From: Nonomuraea montanisoli
Lineage (GTDB): Bacteria; Actinomycetota; Actinomycetes; Streptosporangiales; Streptosporangiaceae
Assembly: GCF_013363975.1 (NCBI RefSeq)
Contig: NZ_JABWGN010000011.1
Coordinates: forward strand, 309,588-373,587
Direction: 5' to 3'
DNA length: 64,000 nt
Both the position numbers and the translations under genes were made by a program. Below are positions 1 to 8,407 of the stretch, in pieces (the first letter of the stretch is position 1; every line of letters starts with the position of its first letter). The notes below the pieces were generated by a model that had not been told where the DNA came from, ran no database searches, and saw only the letters and a program-made list of their open reading frames with translations.

Positions 1-636
1 GCGCCAGGAGCGCAGGTGCGGCGGCCGGGAACGGCCGTCGGGCGACAGCGTGGTGGGCACCTCGCGCACGTCGAGGCCGGACAGCGTGGAGCGGACCACC
101 ATCTCGGAGGCGAACTCCATGCCGCCGGTCTGGAGCTGCAGGCGCAGGATCGAGTCGCGCCGGAACCCGCGCAGGCCGCAGTGGAAGTCACCGATGGCCG
201 AGGGGAAGAACAGCCGGCCGATGAACGACAGCACCGGGTTGCCGAGGTAGCGGTGGAGCGGGGGCATGGCGCCCGGCGCGATGCCGCCCCGGAACCTGTT
301 GCCCATCACCAGGTCGGCGCCGTCGCGCAACTGCTCGACGAACGGCACCAGGGCGGTGAAGTCGTAGGAGTCGTCGGCGTCGCCCATGATGACGTACTTG
401 CCGCGGGCGGCCCTGATGCCGCCCATGAGGGCGTTGCCGTAGCCCTTCTCGTCGACGTGGACCACACGGGCGCCGGCGTCGCGGGCGATCTGCTGAGAGC
501 CGTCCGTGCTGCCGTTGTCGGCGATCAGCACCTCGCCCTCGATGCCGTGCTCCTCCATGCACGCCAATGCCTTGCGCACACAGACTTCCACGGTCTCGGC
601 CTCGTTGAGGCAGGGCATGACCACCGTCAGTTCCAC
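1..636 (-). CDS. Family 2 glycosyltransferase, polyprenol-phosphate sugar synthase type (3' end outside window)
   Basis: GT-A fold glycosyltransferase of the dolichol/polyprenol-phosphate mannose synthase type, expected to move a sugar from a nucleotide donor to polyprenyl phosphate at the inner membrane face. Seen: N-terminal VVMPCLNE, the nucleotide-binding NGSTDG at residues 41-46 and the metal-binding GDADDSYDF at 85-93. The GTG start at 636 follows a TGA two codons upstream and an AAGGG-like ribosome site. 212 codons are visible and the frame is still open at base 1, so the C-terminus is missing. It is divergent from a GT-C membrane protein, and two protein O-mannosyltransferase genes lie just beyond. 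That context suggests it makes the lipid-linked sugar those enzymes use (inference). Confidence 0.88.
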   Translation of the reverse strand, partial: MELTVVMPCLNEAETVEVCVRKALACMEEHGIEGEVLIADNGSTDGSQQIARDAGARVVHVDEKGYGNALMGGIRAARGKYVIMGDADDSYDFTALVPFVEQLRDGADLVMGNRFRGGIAPGAMPPLHRYLGNPVLSFIGRLFFPSAIGDFHCGLRGFRRDSILRLQLQTGGMEFASEMVVRSTLSGLDVREVPTTLSPDGRSRPPHLRSWR

Positions 637-735
637 GTCTCAACCCTTCAGTTAGGACACTTCCAGCACACCATCATGCCCTCTGCCCAGACTTGGTCGC
701 GGCAAGTCCTAGAAACGGCTGGCATTCTTTACAGC

Positions 736-2277
736 ATGGTGAGCGTCGCGGAGATTACCCCTGTGGACCACTCCGCCCCTGGCCGGACGGCGCGTGCGCT
801 GGCCTTTCTGCGCCGTCATCGGGTGTTCGCCGTGGCCTTCGCCCTGGGCGGGGTGCTGCGGCTCGTCACCATGCTCGGATACGGGCCGGCGATGTGGTTC
901 AACGACTCCTACGAGTACGTCTCGGTGGCGCTGCACCCCCGGCCGCACCCGATCAGGCCGAGCGGCTACGGGTTCTGGATGATGATCCTGAAGCCGTTCC
1001 ACAGCTTCGCCCTGGTGGTGTTCACCCAGCACCTGATGGGGCTGGCCACGGCCGCGCTGATCTACGCGCTGCTGCGGCGCAGGTTCGCGCTGCCGAAGTG
1101 GGGGGCGACGCTCGCGGCGGCGCCGGTGCTGTTCGACGCCTACCAGATCCAGCTCGAACAGCTCATCATGTCCGACTCGATGTTCATGCTGCTGGTCGTG
1201 GGCGTGGTCACGATGGTGCTGTGGCACCGGCGGATGTCGTGGAAGCTCGGGGCGGTGGTGGGCCTGCTGCTCGCCCTGACCTGGCTGACCCGCTCGATCG
1301 GGCTGCCGATCCTCGCGCTCGTGGTGGCCTACCTCGTGGTCAAGCGGACGAGCTGGAAGGCGGTCGTGGCGGTCATCGTGGCCTGCGCGGTGCCGATCCT
1401 CAGCTACATGGGCTGGTTCGCCGCCAGCATGGGCAAGTTCGCCATGACCAACAGCGACGGGCTGATCCTCTACATGCGCACGGCCATCTTCGCCGACTGC
1501 TCGAAGATGAACATCGACAAGTACAAGGAGATCCAGCTTCTCCTGCTGTGCATCAACGACCCCGTCGACCAGCGCAAGGACTACGCCCAGTGGTACCTGT
1601 GGGGCCAGGGCGGCGGCGGCACGGGCACCGGCGAGGTGCTGCACCGGTGGGGCGCCGGCAAGAAGTTCACCGAGATCACCAACGAGGCGGCGAGCGCGTT
1701 CGCCACGCGGGCGATCATGTCGCAGCCGGGCGACTACCTGACGGTGGTGGCGCGCGACTTCTTCCGCGCCTTCCGCTGGGACCGGCGGCAGTTCCCCGAC
1801 GCGGCCACGTTCAACATGTACGAGTTCCGCCCCTACTACGACCTCGACACCAACGGGCGGCCGAAGCGGCTGCCCAACTGGCCCGCCTACCAGGGGCGCA
1901 CCGACACCGACGCGTTCTCCTACGAGCAGGGCCCGCCCGAGACGCGGATCGTCTCGCCGTTCGCGGAGATCATGAGCAGCTACCAGGACGTGTTCTACCT
2001 GCGCGGCATCATGCTCGGCGGCATCATGCTGGTCGGCCTGTACGGCGTGGCGGTGCGCTGGCGCAGCGTCGGCGGGCCGGTGGCGCTGCCGTGGCTCGGG
2101 GCGTTCGGGCTGCTGCTGGCGCCGGCGGCGACGGCGGAGTTCGACTACCGGTACGTGTTGCCCGCGGTGCCGCTGGCCTGCATCGCGGCGGGGATCACGC
2201 TGCGCCGCGGCATCACTTGGGGGCGGCCTCGACCCACGAGCGCATCAGCATCCGAGCCCACCACTGTGCCTGCGTGA
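736..2277 (+). CDS. Multi-pass membrane protein, GT-C glycosyltransferase-like
   Basis: 513-residue integral membrane protein with about nine to eleven hydrophobic segments and a soluble loop at roughly residues 235-430. The first outer loop carries an acidic NDSYEY motif, in the place where ArnT/PMT-like GT-C enzymes hold catalytic acids, so a lipid-linked sugar transferase is likely but the acceptor is unknown. The ATG at 736 begins just before the first basic and hydrophobic stretch (GTG at 739 is an alternative). The frame is open far upstream, but that part is antisense to the family 2 glycosyltransferase and is not credible. The 3' end overlaps the convergent mannosyltransferase gene by 65 bp. 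Confidence 0.75.
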   Translation: MVSVAEITPVDHSAPGRTARALAFLRRHRVFAVAFALGGVLRLVTMLGYGPAMWFNDSYEYVSVALHPRPHPIRPSGYGFWMMILKPFHSFALVVFTQHLMGLATAALIYALLRRRFALPKWGATLAAAPVLFDAYQIQLEQLIMSDSMFMLLVVGVVTMVLWHRRMSWKLGAVVGLLLALTWLTRSIGLPILALVVAYLVVKRTSWKAVVAVIVACAVPILSYMGWFAASMGKFAMTNSDGLILYMRTAIFADCSKMNIDKYKEIQLLLLCINDPVDQRKDYAQWYLWGQGGGGTGTGEVLHRWGAGKKFTEITNEAASAFATRAIMSQPGDYLTVVARDFFRAFRWDRRQFPDAATFNMYEFRPYYDLDTNGRPKRLPNWPAYQGRTDTDAFSYEQGPPETRIVSPFAEIMSSYQDVFYLRGIMLGGIMLVGLYGVAVRWRSVGGPVALPWLGAFGLLLAPAATAEFDYRYVLPAVPLACIAAGITLRRGITWGRPRPTSASASEPTTVPA

Positions 2278-3802
2278 TCGTCTCGCCGGTCAGCACGGGA
2301 TACAGCCACCAGAAGTTGATCAGCACGACGAGGGCGAGCGCGCCGGCGACGGCGGAGCCCGCCGCGCGCCGCCCGGGCCGGGCGTCCTGGCGTCCGAGCG
2401 CCAGCCCGGCGACCAGGGTGAGCCCCAGCACCATGAACGGCACCACCGGGATCATGTAGAACAGGTACATCGTGCGGTGGTCGGCGACGGCGTAGTAGAA
2501 CCACGGCAGCCAGCCCGCGGCCACGGCGAGCAGCACCGCGCCGGCCCGCCAGTCACGGGCGGAGGAGTACCACACGACGCACCCGAGCAGGGCCAGCCAG
2601 GCGGCGAACCAGAGGGCGGGGGTGCCGGCGCCGATCACGGTCTCCGAGCAGTCGCGGGCGCCGCAGCCGGTCCCGCCGGTCTCCTGGGCGAACAGGACCG
2701 GCCGGAACAGCACCGGCCACGTCCACGGCTCCGACTTGTACGGGTGGTAGAGGTCGAGCCCGGTGTGGTAGCCGAGCACCTGCACCTGGTACTGCAGCCA
2801 CGACCGCACCGAGTCGACGACGAAGAACAGCGGCCCGGACGAGGTGGCCTGCGCCCAGCCGCGCCCGTAGCCGCCGTCGCGGGCGAACCAGCTCGCCCAC
2901 GACGCGACGAAGGTGAGCGCCGGGGCGAGTCCCATCGCGGCGGTGGCCTGCGGCAGGTCCAGCGCGAAGGTCCCCTTGTAGGGCTCGCGCAGCCCGACGG
3001 CGCGCCTGGCCCCCATGTCCCACACGAAGCTGAGCACGGCGAACGCGACGAGGAAGAAGATCCCGGACCACTTGACCGCGCAGGCGGCGCCCAGGCAGAC
3101 GCCCGCGGCGACGCGCCACGGCCGTGGCCCGAGCCGGGGGCCGTACGAGGTGAGCGGGTGGGTCTCGCACCAGGCGGCGAGCCGGTCCCGCGCCCGGTCG
3201 CGGTCGACCACGAGGCAGGCGAACCCGGCCAGCACCCAGAACATGAGGAAGATGTCGAGCAGCGCCGTGCGCGACAGCACGAGGTGCAGGCCGTCGAGCG
3301 CGAGCAGCAGACCGGCCAGGCAGCCGAGCAGGGTCGAGCGGGTCATGCGCCGCGCCACCCGGGCGATCAGCAGGATCGACAGGGTGCCGACGACCGCGGC
3401 CGCGAAGCGCCAGCCGAACGGGTTCATGCCGAACATCCACTCGCCGAGGCCGATCATCCACTTGCCGAGCGGCGGGTGCGCGACGAAGGCGGCGCAGTCG
3501 GAGGGCTCCGGGCAGTGCTTCCAGATGTCGAGGTTCCCGGCCAGGATGCGCCGGTCGGCGATCGGGTCCTTGACGTCGCCGAGGGTGTGGCGCTCGACGC
3601 CGAAGGTCAGCAGGGAGTAGGCGTCCTTGATGTAGAAGGTCTCGTCGAAGACGACGGCGCGGGGATCGCCGAGGCGCACGAAGCGCAGGATCCCGCCGAA
3701 GACGGTGACCAGGACGGGCCCCAGCCATCCCCACAGGGGGGCGCCCTGCATCGGCGGCACGAGCCTGCGTGGTGAAACCCCCCAGTTCTTCACGACCTGC
3801 AC
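2213..3802 (-). CDS. Dolichyl-phosphate-mannose-protein mannosyltransferase-like (PMT paralogue A)
   Basis: GT39-family integral membrane enzyme, expected to transfer mannose from polyprenyl-phosphate mannose to Ser/Thr of exported proteins. At 529 residues it has the usual actinobacterial length. Seen: the conserved DE pair at residues 53-54 (VVFDETFYIKDAYS), the KWMIGLGEWMFGMNPFGWRF block, the FYxx/DHRTMYLFY block and about ten membrane spans. The GTG start at 3802 gives an N-terminus slightly shorter than in its paralogue at 4730; GTG at 3793 is possible. It is convergent and overlapping with the GT-C gene, and rsmI sits directly behind its start on the same strand. Long stretches are nearly identical to the second copy. 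Confidence 0.9.
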   Translation of the reverse strand: MQVVKNWGVSPRRLVPPMQGAPLWGWLGPVLVTVFGGILRFVRLGDPRAVVFDETFYIKDAYSLLTFGVERHTLGDVKDPIADRRILAGNLDIWKHCPEPSDCAAFVAHPPLGKWMIGLGEWMFGMNPFGWRFAAAVVGTLSILLIARVARRMTRSTLLGCLAGLLLALDGLHLVLSRTALLDIFLMFWVLAGFACLVVDRDRARDRLAAWCETHPLTSYGPRLGPRPWRVAAGVCLGAACAVKWSGIFFLVAFAVLSFVWDMGARRAVGLREPYKGTFALDLPQATAAMGLAPALTFVASWASWFARDGGYGRGWAQATSSGPLFFVVDSVRSWLQYQVQVLGYHTGLDLYHPYKSEPWTWPVLFRPVLFAQETGGTGCGARDCSETVIGAGTPALWFAAWLALLGCVVWYSSARDWRAGAVLLAVAAGWLPWFYYAVADHRTMYLFYMIPVVPFMVLGLTLVAGLALGRQDARPGRRAAGSAVAGALALVVLINFWWLYPVLTGETITQAQWWARMLMRSWVEAAPK

Positions 3803-3818
3803 CCTAAGGGGTGAGAGA

Positions 3819-4652
3819 TCACCTGTGCACTGCGTCGTAGAGCTCCCGCTTGGGCATCCCGGCGGCCTTGGCGACCTCGGCGACGGCGGCCTTGCGCTGC
3901 TCGCCTGCGGCCACCCGGCGCTCCACCTCCGCGACCAGCGCCTCCAGGTCGGGCGGCCCCTCGTCGGGGACGTGGCCTCCCACCACGACGGTGATCTCGC
4001 CCTTGACCCCGCCGGCCGCCCACGCGGCCAGCTCGGCTAGGCCGCCGCGGCGCACCTCCTCGTAGGTCTTGGTCAGCTCGCGGCAGACGGCCGCGGGCCG
4101 CTCGGCGCCGAACGCCTCCGCCATCGCCTCCAGCGACTCGGCCAGCCGGTGCGGCGCCTCGAAGAACACCATCGTGCGCTCCTCGCCGGACAGCGCCGAC
4201 AGGCGGCGGGCGCGCTCGCCCGTCTTGCGCGGCGGGAAGCCCTCGAAGCAGAAGCGGTCGCTGGGCAGCCCGGACACGGCCAGGGCGGTGGTGACGGCGC
4301 TCGGGCCGGGCAGCGCGGTGACCGTGACGCCCTCCTCGACCGCGAGGCGGGTCAGCCGGTAACCGGGGTCCGACACGCCCGGCATCCCGGCGTCCGTGAT
4401 GACGACGACCGTGCGGCCCTCCTTGAGGGTCTCGATGAGCTCCTGGGCCCGGCCTGCCTCGTTGGCGTCGTAGTAGGAGACGACCCGGCCGCCGATCTCG
4501 ACGCCGAGGTCGGCGGCCAGCCTGCGCAGCCGCCGCGTGTCCTCGGCGGCGACCACGTCGGCGCTCCGCAGCACCTCGCGAAGCCGCGGCGAGACGTCTC
4601 CCGCCTGGCCTATCGGGGCTCCCGCCAGCACCAGTCTGCCGTCTTCTCTCAC
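3819..4652 (-). CDS. rsmI: 16S rRNA (cytidine1402-2'-O)-methyltransferase RsmI
   Basis: Tetrapyrrole-methylase-fold SAM enzyme that 2'-O-methylates C1402 in the ribosomal P-site region. Seen: N-terminal GAPIGQAGDVSPR (the family's TPIGNLGD block), AAEDTR at residues 35-40, the glycine-rich ITDAGMPGVSDPG, VTALPGPSAV, the FEGFPPRK block and FFEAPHR. Length 277 is standard. The GTG at 4652 puts the start exactly before the first beta strand; the open frame continues 49 codons further upstream without conserved sequence. It lies between two inverted PMT paralogues and is divergent from the second with a 77-bp gap that must hold both promoters. Confidence 0.95.
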   Translation of the reverse strand: MREDGRLVLAGAPIGQAGDVSPRLREVLRSADVVAAEDTRRLRRLAADLGVEIGGRVVSYYDANEAGRAQELIETLKEGRTVVVITDAGMPGVSDPGYRLTRLAVEEGVTVTALPGPSAVTTALAVSGLPSDRFCFEGFPPRKTGERARRLSALSGEERTMVFFEAPHRLAESLEAMAEAFGAERPAAVCRELTKTYEEVRRGGLAELAAWAAGGVKGEITVVVGGHVPDEGPPDLEALVAEVERRVAAGEQRKAAVAEVAKAAGMPKRELYDAVHR

Positions 4653-4729
4653 CCGGCCATTGTGGCAGGACGTCCCGATAGGACGGTGTTCACGGGTGAA
4701 CATCGGCCTCAGCCCCGTACGATGTCCGA

Positions 4730-6361
4730 ATGGCGGTGACCGATTTCGCGTACCACGCCTTTGGTGAGCCGAAGGCCGACGAGAGCAGTCCCCGTGCACG
4801 TTCCGTGCGCGAGCGGATGGTCCCGCCCATGCCCTCCAACCCGCTGTGGGGATGGCTCGGGCCGCTGCTCGTCGCCGCCTTCGGCGGGATCCTGCGCTTC
4901 GTCGACCTGGCGCATCCCCGGGCCGTGGTCTTCGACGAGACCTACTACGCCAAGGACGCCTACTCGCTGATCACCTGGCTGGTGGAGCGGGTCACGATCA
5001 AGGACGCCGACAAGGCGATCCTGGCCGGCAACCTCGACATCTGGCAGAAGTGCGCGCCCGACCAGCTCGACAAGTGCGCCTCCTACGTCGTCCACCCGCC
5101 GCTCGGCAAGTGGATGATCGGCGTCGGCGAGTGGATGTTCGGCATGAACCCGTTCGGCTGGCGCTTCGCGGCCGCGGTCGTCGGCACCCTGTCGATCCTG
5201 CTGATCGCCCGGGTGGCGCGGCGGATGACCCGCTCGACCGTGCTGGGCTGCTTCGCCGGTCTGCTGCTGGCGCTCGACGGCCTGCACTTCGTGCTGTCGC
5301 GCACGGCGCTGCTCGACATCTTCCTCATGTTCTGGGTGCTGGCCGGGTTCGCCTGTCTGGTCGCCGACCGCGACTGGGCCCGGCGGCGGCTGGTGGAGTG
5401 GTACGAGACCGGCCCGCTGTCGCCCGAGGGCCCGTCGCTGGGCCTGCGGCCCTGGCGGATCGGCGCGGCGCTGTGCCTGGCCGCGGCCTGCTCGGTGAAG
5501 TGGTCCGGGATCTTCTTCCTGGCCGCGTTCGCCGTCATGTCGGTGATGTGGGACTTCGGGGCGCGGCGGGCGGTCGGGCTGCGCCGGCCGTACGCGGGGG
5601 CCCTGGCCAAGGACGTGCCGCCCGCGGTGGCGGCCTACGGCGTGGTGTGGTTCGTCGCGTACATGGCGACCTGGACCGGCTGGTTCGCCACGGCGACGGG
5701 CTACGGCCGCAACTGGGCGCAGGCCACCTCGTCGGGGCCGTTCTACTTCGTGATCGACTCGATGCGGTCGTGGGTGAAGTACCAGTGGCAGGTCTTCACC
5801 TTCCACAGCGGGCTGGAGACCTCCCACCCGTACATGTCGGAGCCGTGGCAGTGGCCGCTGCTGCTGCGTCCGGTCGCGTTCTACTACGAGGGCAAGCAGA
5901 ACGTCTGCGGCGCGCGCGACTGCTCGGAGGCCGTGCTCGGCGTGGGCACGCCGGTGATCTGGTTCGGGTCGCTGCTCGCGCTGGTGGCCCTCATCGCCTG
6001 GTACGTCGCCTCGCGCGACTGGCGGGCCGGGGCGGTGCTGCTGTCGTACGCGGTGGGCTGGCTGCCCTGGTTCTACTTCGCCATCACCGACAACCGGACG
6101 ATGTTCCTGTTCTACGCGATCCCCATGGTGCCGTTCATGGTGCTGGCGATCACGCTGTGCGCGGGCTGGCTGATCGGGCCGGCGAAACGCACCGAGAGCG
6201 GCGCGCTGCCGATGCGGCGCACGATCGGCGCGGCGGTGGTCGGGGCGTTCGCGCTGCTGGCGTTGATCAATTTCTGGTGGTTGCACCCGATCCTCACGGC
6301 CGAGCTCATCCCCTACACCGAATGGAAGGCCCGCATGCTCTTCGACAAACGGTGGATCTGA
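4730..6361 (+). CDS. Dolichyl-phosphate-mannose-protein mannosyltransferase-like (PMT paralogue B)
   Basis: 543-residue GT39 protein O-mannosyltransferase. The catalytic DE pair is at residues 69-70 (FDETYYAKDAYS), followed by the HPPLGKWMIG and GEWMFGMNPFGWRF blocks, about ten membrane spans and the C-terminal DNRTMFLFYAIPMVPF segment. Start is ATG 4730. The first 35 residues are a hydrophilic tail absent from copy A. Middle segments such as the TLSILLIARVARRMTRST block match copy A almost residue for residue in an otherwise divergent background, which suggests duplication plus gene conversion. It is divergent from rsmI. Confidence 0.92.
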   Translation: MAVTDFAYHAFGEPKADESSPRARSVRERMVPPMPSNPLWGWLGPLLVAAFGGILRFVDLAHPRAVVFDETYYAKDAYSLITWLVERVTIKDADKAILAGNLDIWQKCAPDQLDKCASYVVHPPLGKWMIGVGEWMFGMNPFGWRFAAAVVGTLSILLIARVARRMTRSTVLGCFAGLLLALDGLHFVLSRTALLDIFLMFWVLAGFACLVADRDWARRRLVEWYETGPLSPEGPSLGLRPWRIGAALCLAAACSVKWSGIFFLAAFAVMSVMWDFGARRAVGLRRPYAGALAKDVPPAVAAYGVVWFVAYMATWTGWFATATGYGRNWAQATSSGPFYFVIDSMRSWVKYQWQVFTFHSGLETSHPYMSEPWQWPLLLRPVAFYYEGKQNVCGARDCSEAVLGVGTPVIWFGSLLALVALIAWYVASRDWRAGAVLLSYAVGWLPWFYFAITDNRTMFLFYAIPMVPFMVLAITLCAGWLIGPAKRTESGALPMRRTIGAAVVGAFALLALINFWWLHPILTAELIPYTEWKARMLFDKRWI

Positions 6362-6471
6362 CAGTGCCGGTCCACTTATCAGTTGTTTCGTAGGGTAGAT
6401 CCGTGCAAGACCCAATACGCACCGGTTTCGGGCATCGTCAGGCCCGGGGTCGATACGGCAAACTTCGAGGC

Positions 6472-7659
6472 ATGAGTGCACCAGACGTCACCGCGCTCCT
6501 CGCCGAGCTGGAGCGCTCCGAGCCGGACCTGGCCGAGGAGGCCAGGACGGCTGTCGAGTGGCTGACCGGCGGCGACCCGCTGGAGACGGTGACGCAGCTC
6601 GATGTCTGCGAGTTCCTCTGGTACACGCTCCCGCTGAAGGTCGGCGGCGACCACGAGCGGCTGGCCCGCTCGCTCGGCCGCCTGCTCCACCTCGGCGGCC
6701 TGCGCCGGTACGCCGCGCTGTGCGTCTCCCCCACGACCCTGCAGATCCTGCGCACGTACGCCCGCGAGGGCGAGGACGCGGGCACCGCCGCCTACCAGGA
6801 GGCCCTGGAGGCCACGGGGGTGCTGCCGCCCGACGTGCCGGAGCTCCAGTGGAGCACGATCATGGGCCCGGAGGAGCTGGGCGCGCACGTGGCCTGCTCC
6901 GCGGCCCTGGAGCTGGCCATCCTCGCCGGCGACGACGAGCTCGACCGGGTCGCCCTCACCCGGCGCTGGCTCACCGAGCCCCGGACCGACCTGGGCGGCG
7001 ACAGCTGGCTCAACCGCGTCCACGGCGAGCGGCTCAACCGCTGGGTGCTGGGCCGCGGCCCGGCCCGCAGGGAGCTGGCCCAGCCGTTCGAGGTCCGGCT
7101 GCACGCGCCGGTGGCCGCCCAGTCGGTCCCCCCGCTCCACGGGCTGCTGTCGCTGGCGGCCTCCGAGGAGAGCCTGCCCCTGCGTCTCGCGCCCTCTCCG
7201 GAGGCGCTGCGCCTGCGCGACCTGGCCGAGCGGGAGCTGAACGCGCTGCGCCGCGACGGGGCGCGGCTGACCATCACCGCCGTGGGCAGGCGGCTGCTGC
7301 TGTCGCCCGAGGCGATGTGGGAGGCGGTGACCCGGCTGCTGCTGCCCAAGGGTGAGCAGGAGTTCGAGCTGGCGGCCCGCGAGGCGGCGCTCATGTTGCT
7401 GGCCGACGGGTCGCTCATCTCGCCGGCCGAGCTGCGGCGCCGCGTCGCCGAGGTGGTCGGCGACGAGGGCTGGCATCCCGCCACGGAGCCGGGCGACGTC
7501 GCCAAGCCGGTGGACGACCTGGTGGGGCGGCTCACGGCGCTCGGGCTGGCGTTCGGCGACGAGCTGGCGGTGCGCATGTCGCGGGTGGGCCACTTCGCGG
7601 CCCTGGCCGCGCTGCGCGCCCACGCGCTGCGGCCCCGGCAGTACGTCAGCGCGGGCTGA
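6472..7659 (+). CDS. Hypothetical protein, 395 residues
   Basis: No family recognised. Soluble, acidic and largely helical protein without signal peptide or membrane segments. It has a possible winged-helix-like C-terminal part (LTITAVGRRLLLSPEAMWEAV, then SPAELRRRVAEVVGDEGW). Codon use is typical of the window and the frame is intact. Start choice is uncertain. ATG 6472 begins the more conserved-looking sequence, but its GAGG is only one base away. A GTG at 6403 lies seven bases after a TAGGGT -10-like box at 6391-6396 and could be a leaderless start adding 23 Arg-rich residues. Its last codons enter the first unit of a 42-bp tandem repeat. Confidence 0.7.
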   Translation: MSAPDVTALLAELERSEPDLAEEARTAVEWLTGGDPLETVTQLDVCEFLWYTLPLKVGGDHERLARSLGRLLHLGGLRRYAALCVSPTTLQILRTYAREGEDAGTAAYQEALEATGVLPPDVPELQWSTIMGPEELGAHVACSAALELAILAGDDELDRVALTRRWLTEPRTDLGGDSWLNRVHGERLNRWVLGRGPARRELAQPFEVRLHAPVAAQSVPPLHGLLSLAASEESLPLRLAPSPEALRLRDLAERELNALRRDGARLTITAVGRRLLLSPEAMWEAVTRLLLPKGEQEFELAAREAALMLLADGSLISPAELRRRVAEVVGDEGWHPATEPGDVAKPVDDLVGRLTALGLAFGDELAVRMSRVGHFAALAALRAHALRPRQYVSAG

Positions 7660-7790
7660 CGCGTCCGTACGCTGCGCCTTCCGTACGTCGGCGCGGGCCT
7701 GCGCGTTCGTACGCCGCCCCTTCCGTACGTCGGCGCGGGCCGGCGCGTTCGTACGCCGCCCCTTCCGTACGTCGGCGCGGGCCGGCGCTT
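7640..7790. repeat. 42-bp tandem repeat, about 3.5 copies
   Basis: Units begin at 7640, 7682 and 7724, with a broken fourth at 7766. Each has CGTACGTCGGCGCGGGC, then CGTTCGTACGCCGCCCCTTC, and so two CGTACG-type palindromes. Unit 1 overlaps the end and stop of the preceding gene and is the most diverged; units 2 and 3 differ by one base. There are no spacers. This looks like slippage expansion. Confidence 0.9.
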
Positions 7791-7824
7791 CCGCCCTGCC
7801 CCTTCGGCGCGTCCTCGAAGGGGT

Positions 7825-8337
7825 TCAGGGCGCGTCCTCCGGGGCGTTGACGTTCCGGATGGCGCGCTTGAAGTCGGGGCACTCCACGAGCGGGTCGTGG
7901 TCGCAGACGGACGCGTGGCGCAGGCTGTCGCGCAGCCGGGTGAGCTGCCGCACCCGCGCGTCCACCTCCCGCTCCTTGGCCGCCATGCGCTCGCGCAGCG
8001 TCGTGTCGGACGGCCGGGCCACCAGGAACGCGCCGATCTCGGCCAGCGTGAACCCCGCGTCGCGGGCGCAGCCGATCAGCGCCAGCCGGTCGAGCGTCTC
8101 CGGCCGGTACGCGCGGCGCAGGCCGTTGCGCGCGGCCGGCTCGATGAGGCCCTTGCGCTCGTAGAACCGCAGCGCCGAAGGGGCCAGGCCCGACCGCAGG
8201 GCCACCTCGCCGATGTCCAGCAGCGCCTCGTCCACCTCGCCGACGTCCAGCAACGCCCCGTCCACCTCGCCGACGTCCAGCAACGCCTCGTCCGCCTCGC
8301 CCGTGCCGAGCGGTGTCCCGTTCCGTTCCTCGGTCAT
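7825..8337 (-). CDS. MerR-family transcriptional regulator
   Basis: 170-residue MerR protein. After a repetitive N-terminal tail it has the family's helix-turn-helix (GEVALRSGLAPSALRFYERKGLI, residues 43-65), the wing (NGLRRAYRPETLDRL), a coiled-coil dimerisation helix and a short C-terminal effector segment with two cysteines (CDHDPLVEC). The inducer is unknown; Cys pairs here can sense metals or oxidants in some relatives. ATG 8337 is the first good start. It is divergent from a metallo-beta-lactamase-fold gene, and the shared 70-bp region holds a perfect palindrome across a 19-bp promoter spacer. Autoregulation and control of that gene are therefore likely. Confidence 0.9.
   Translation of the reverse strand: MTEERNGTPLGTGEADEALLDVGEVDGALLDVGEVDEALLDIGEVALRSGLAPSALRFYERKGLIEPAARNGLRRAYRPETLDRLALIGCARDAGFTLAEIGAFLVARPSDTTLRERMAAKEREVDARVRQLTRLRDSLRHASVCDHDPLVECPDFKRAIRNVNAPEDAP
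8212..8301 (-). repeat. 30-bp in-frame repeat coding a triplicated decapeptide in the MerR N-terminus
   Basis: Three 10-residue units, GEADEALLDV, GEVDGALLDV and GEVDEALLDI, occupy residues 13-42 and run directly into GEV of the DNA-binding domain. MerR proteins normally start at about the last LLDIGEV, so the first helix-turn-helix strand has been copied upstream in frame. Confidence 0.9.
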
Positions 8338-8370
8338 GACGCCTCCCCTCGCGCTCGACATGAAGCGCGC

Positions 8371-8401
8371 TTGACTTGAACCGCGGTTCAAGTCGCATTG
8401 T
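8371..8401 (+). promoter_or_regulatory. MerR-type promoter with 19-bp spacer and palindromic operator
   Basis: TTGACT (8371-8376), 19 bases, CATTGT (8396-8401). The spacer carries a perfect palindrome, arms ACTTGAACCG and CGGTTCAAGT at 8374-8393, extended by one G-C pair. A long spacer spanned by dyad symmetry is the hallmark of MerR-activated promoters. The ATG of the hydrolase is seven bases after the -10, so the mRNA is probably leaderless. Confidence 0.8.
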
Positions 8402-8407
8402 AGGCGT

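Noticed and set aside
188-643. 151-codon minus-strand frame at the left edge
   Set aside because: Out of frame with the glycosyltransferase motifs, Arg-rich, no family features.
4709-6481. Long minus-strand frame across the second mannosyltransferase gene
   Set aside because: Low-complexity Arg/Gln/His-rich product; the plus strand carries conserved PMT motifs.
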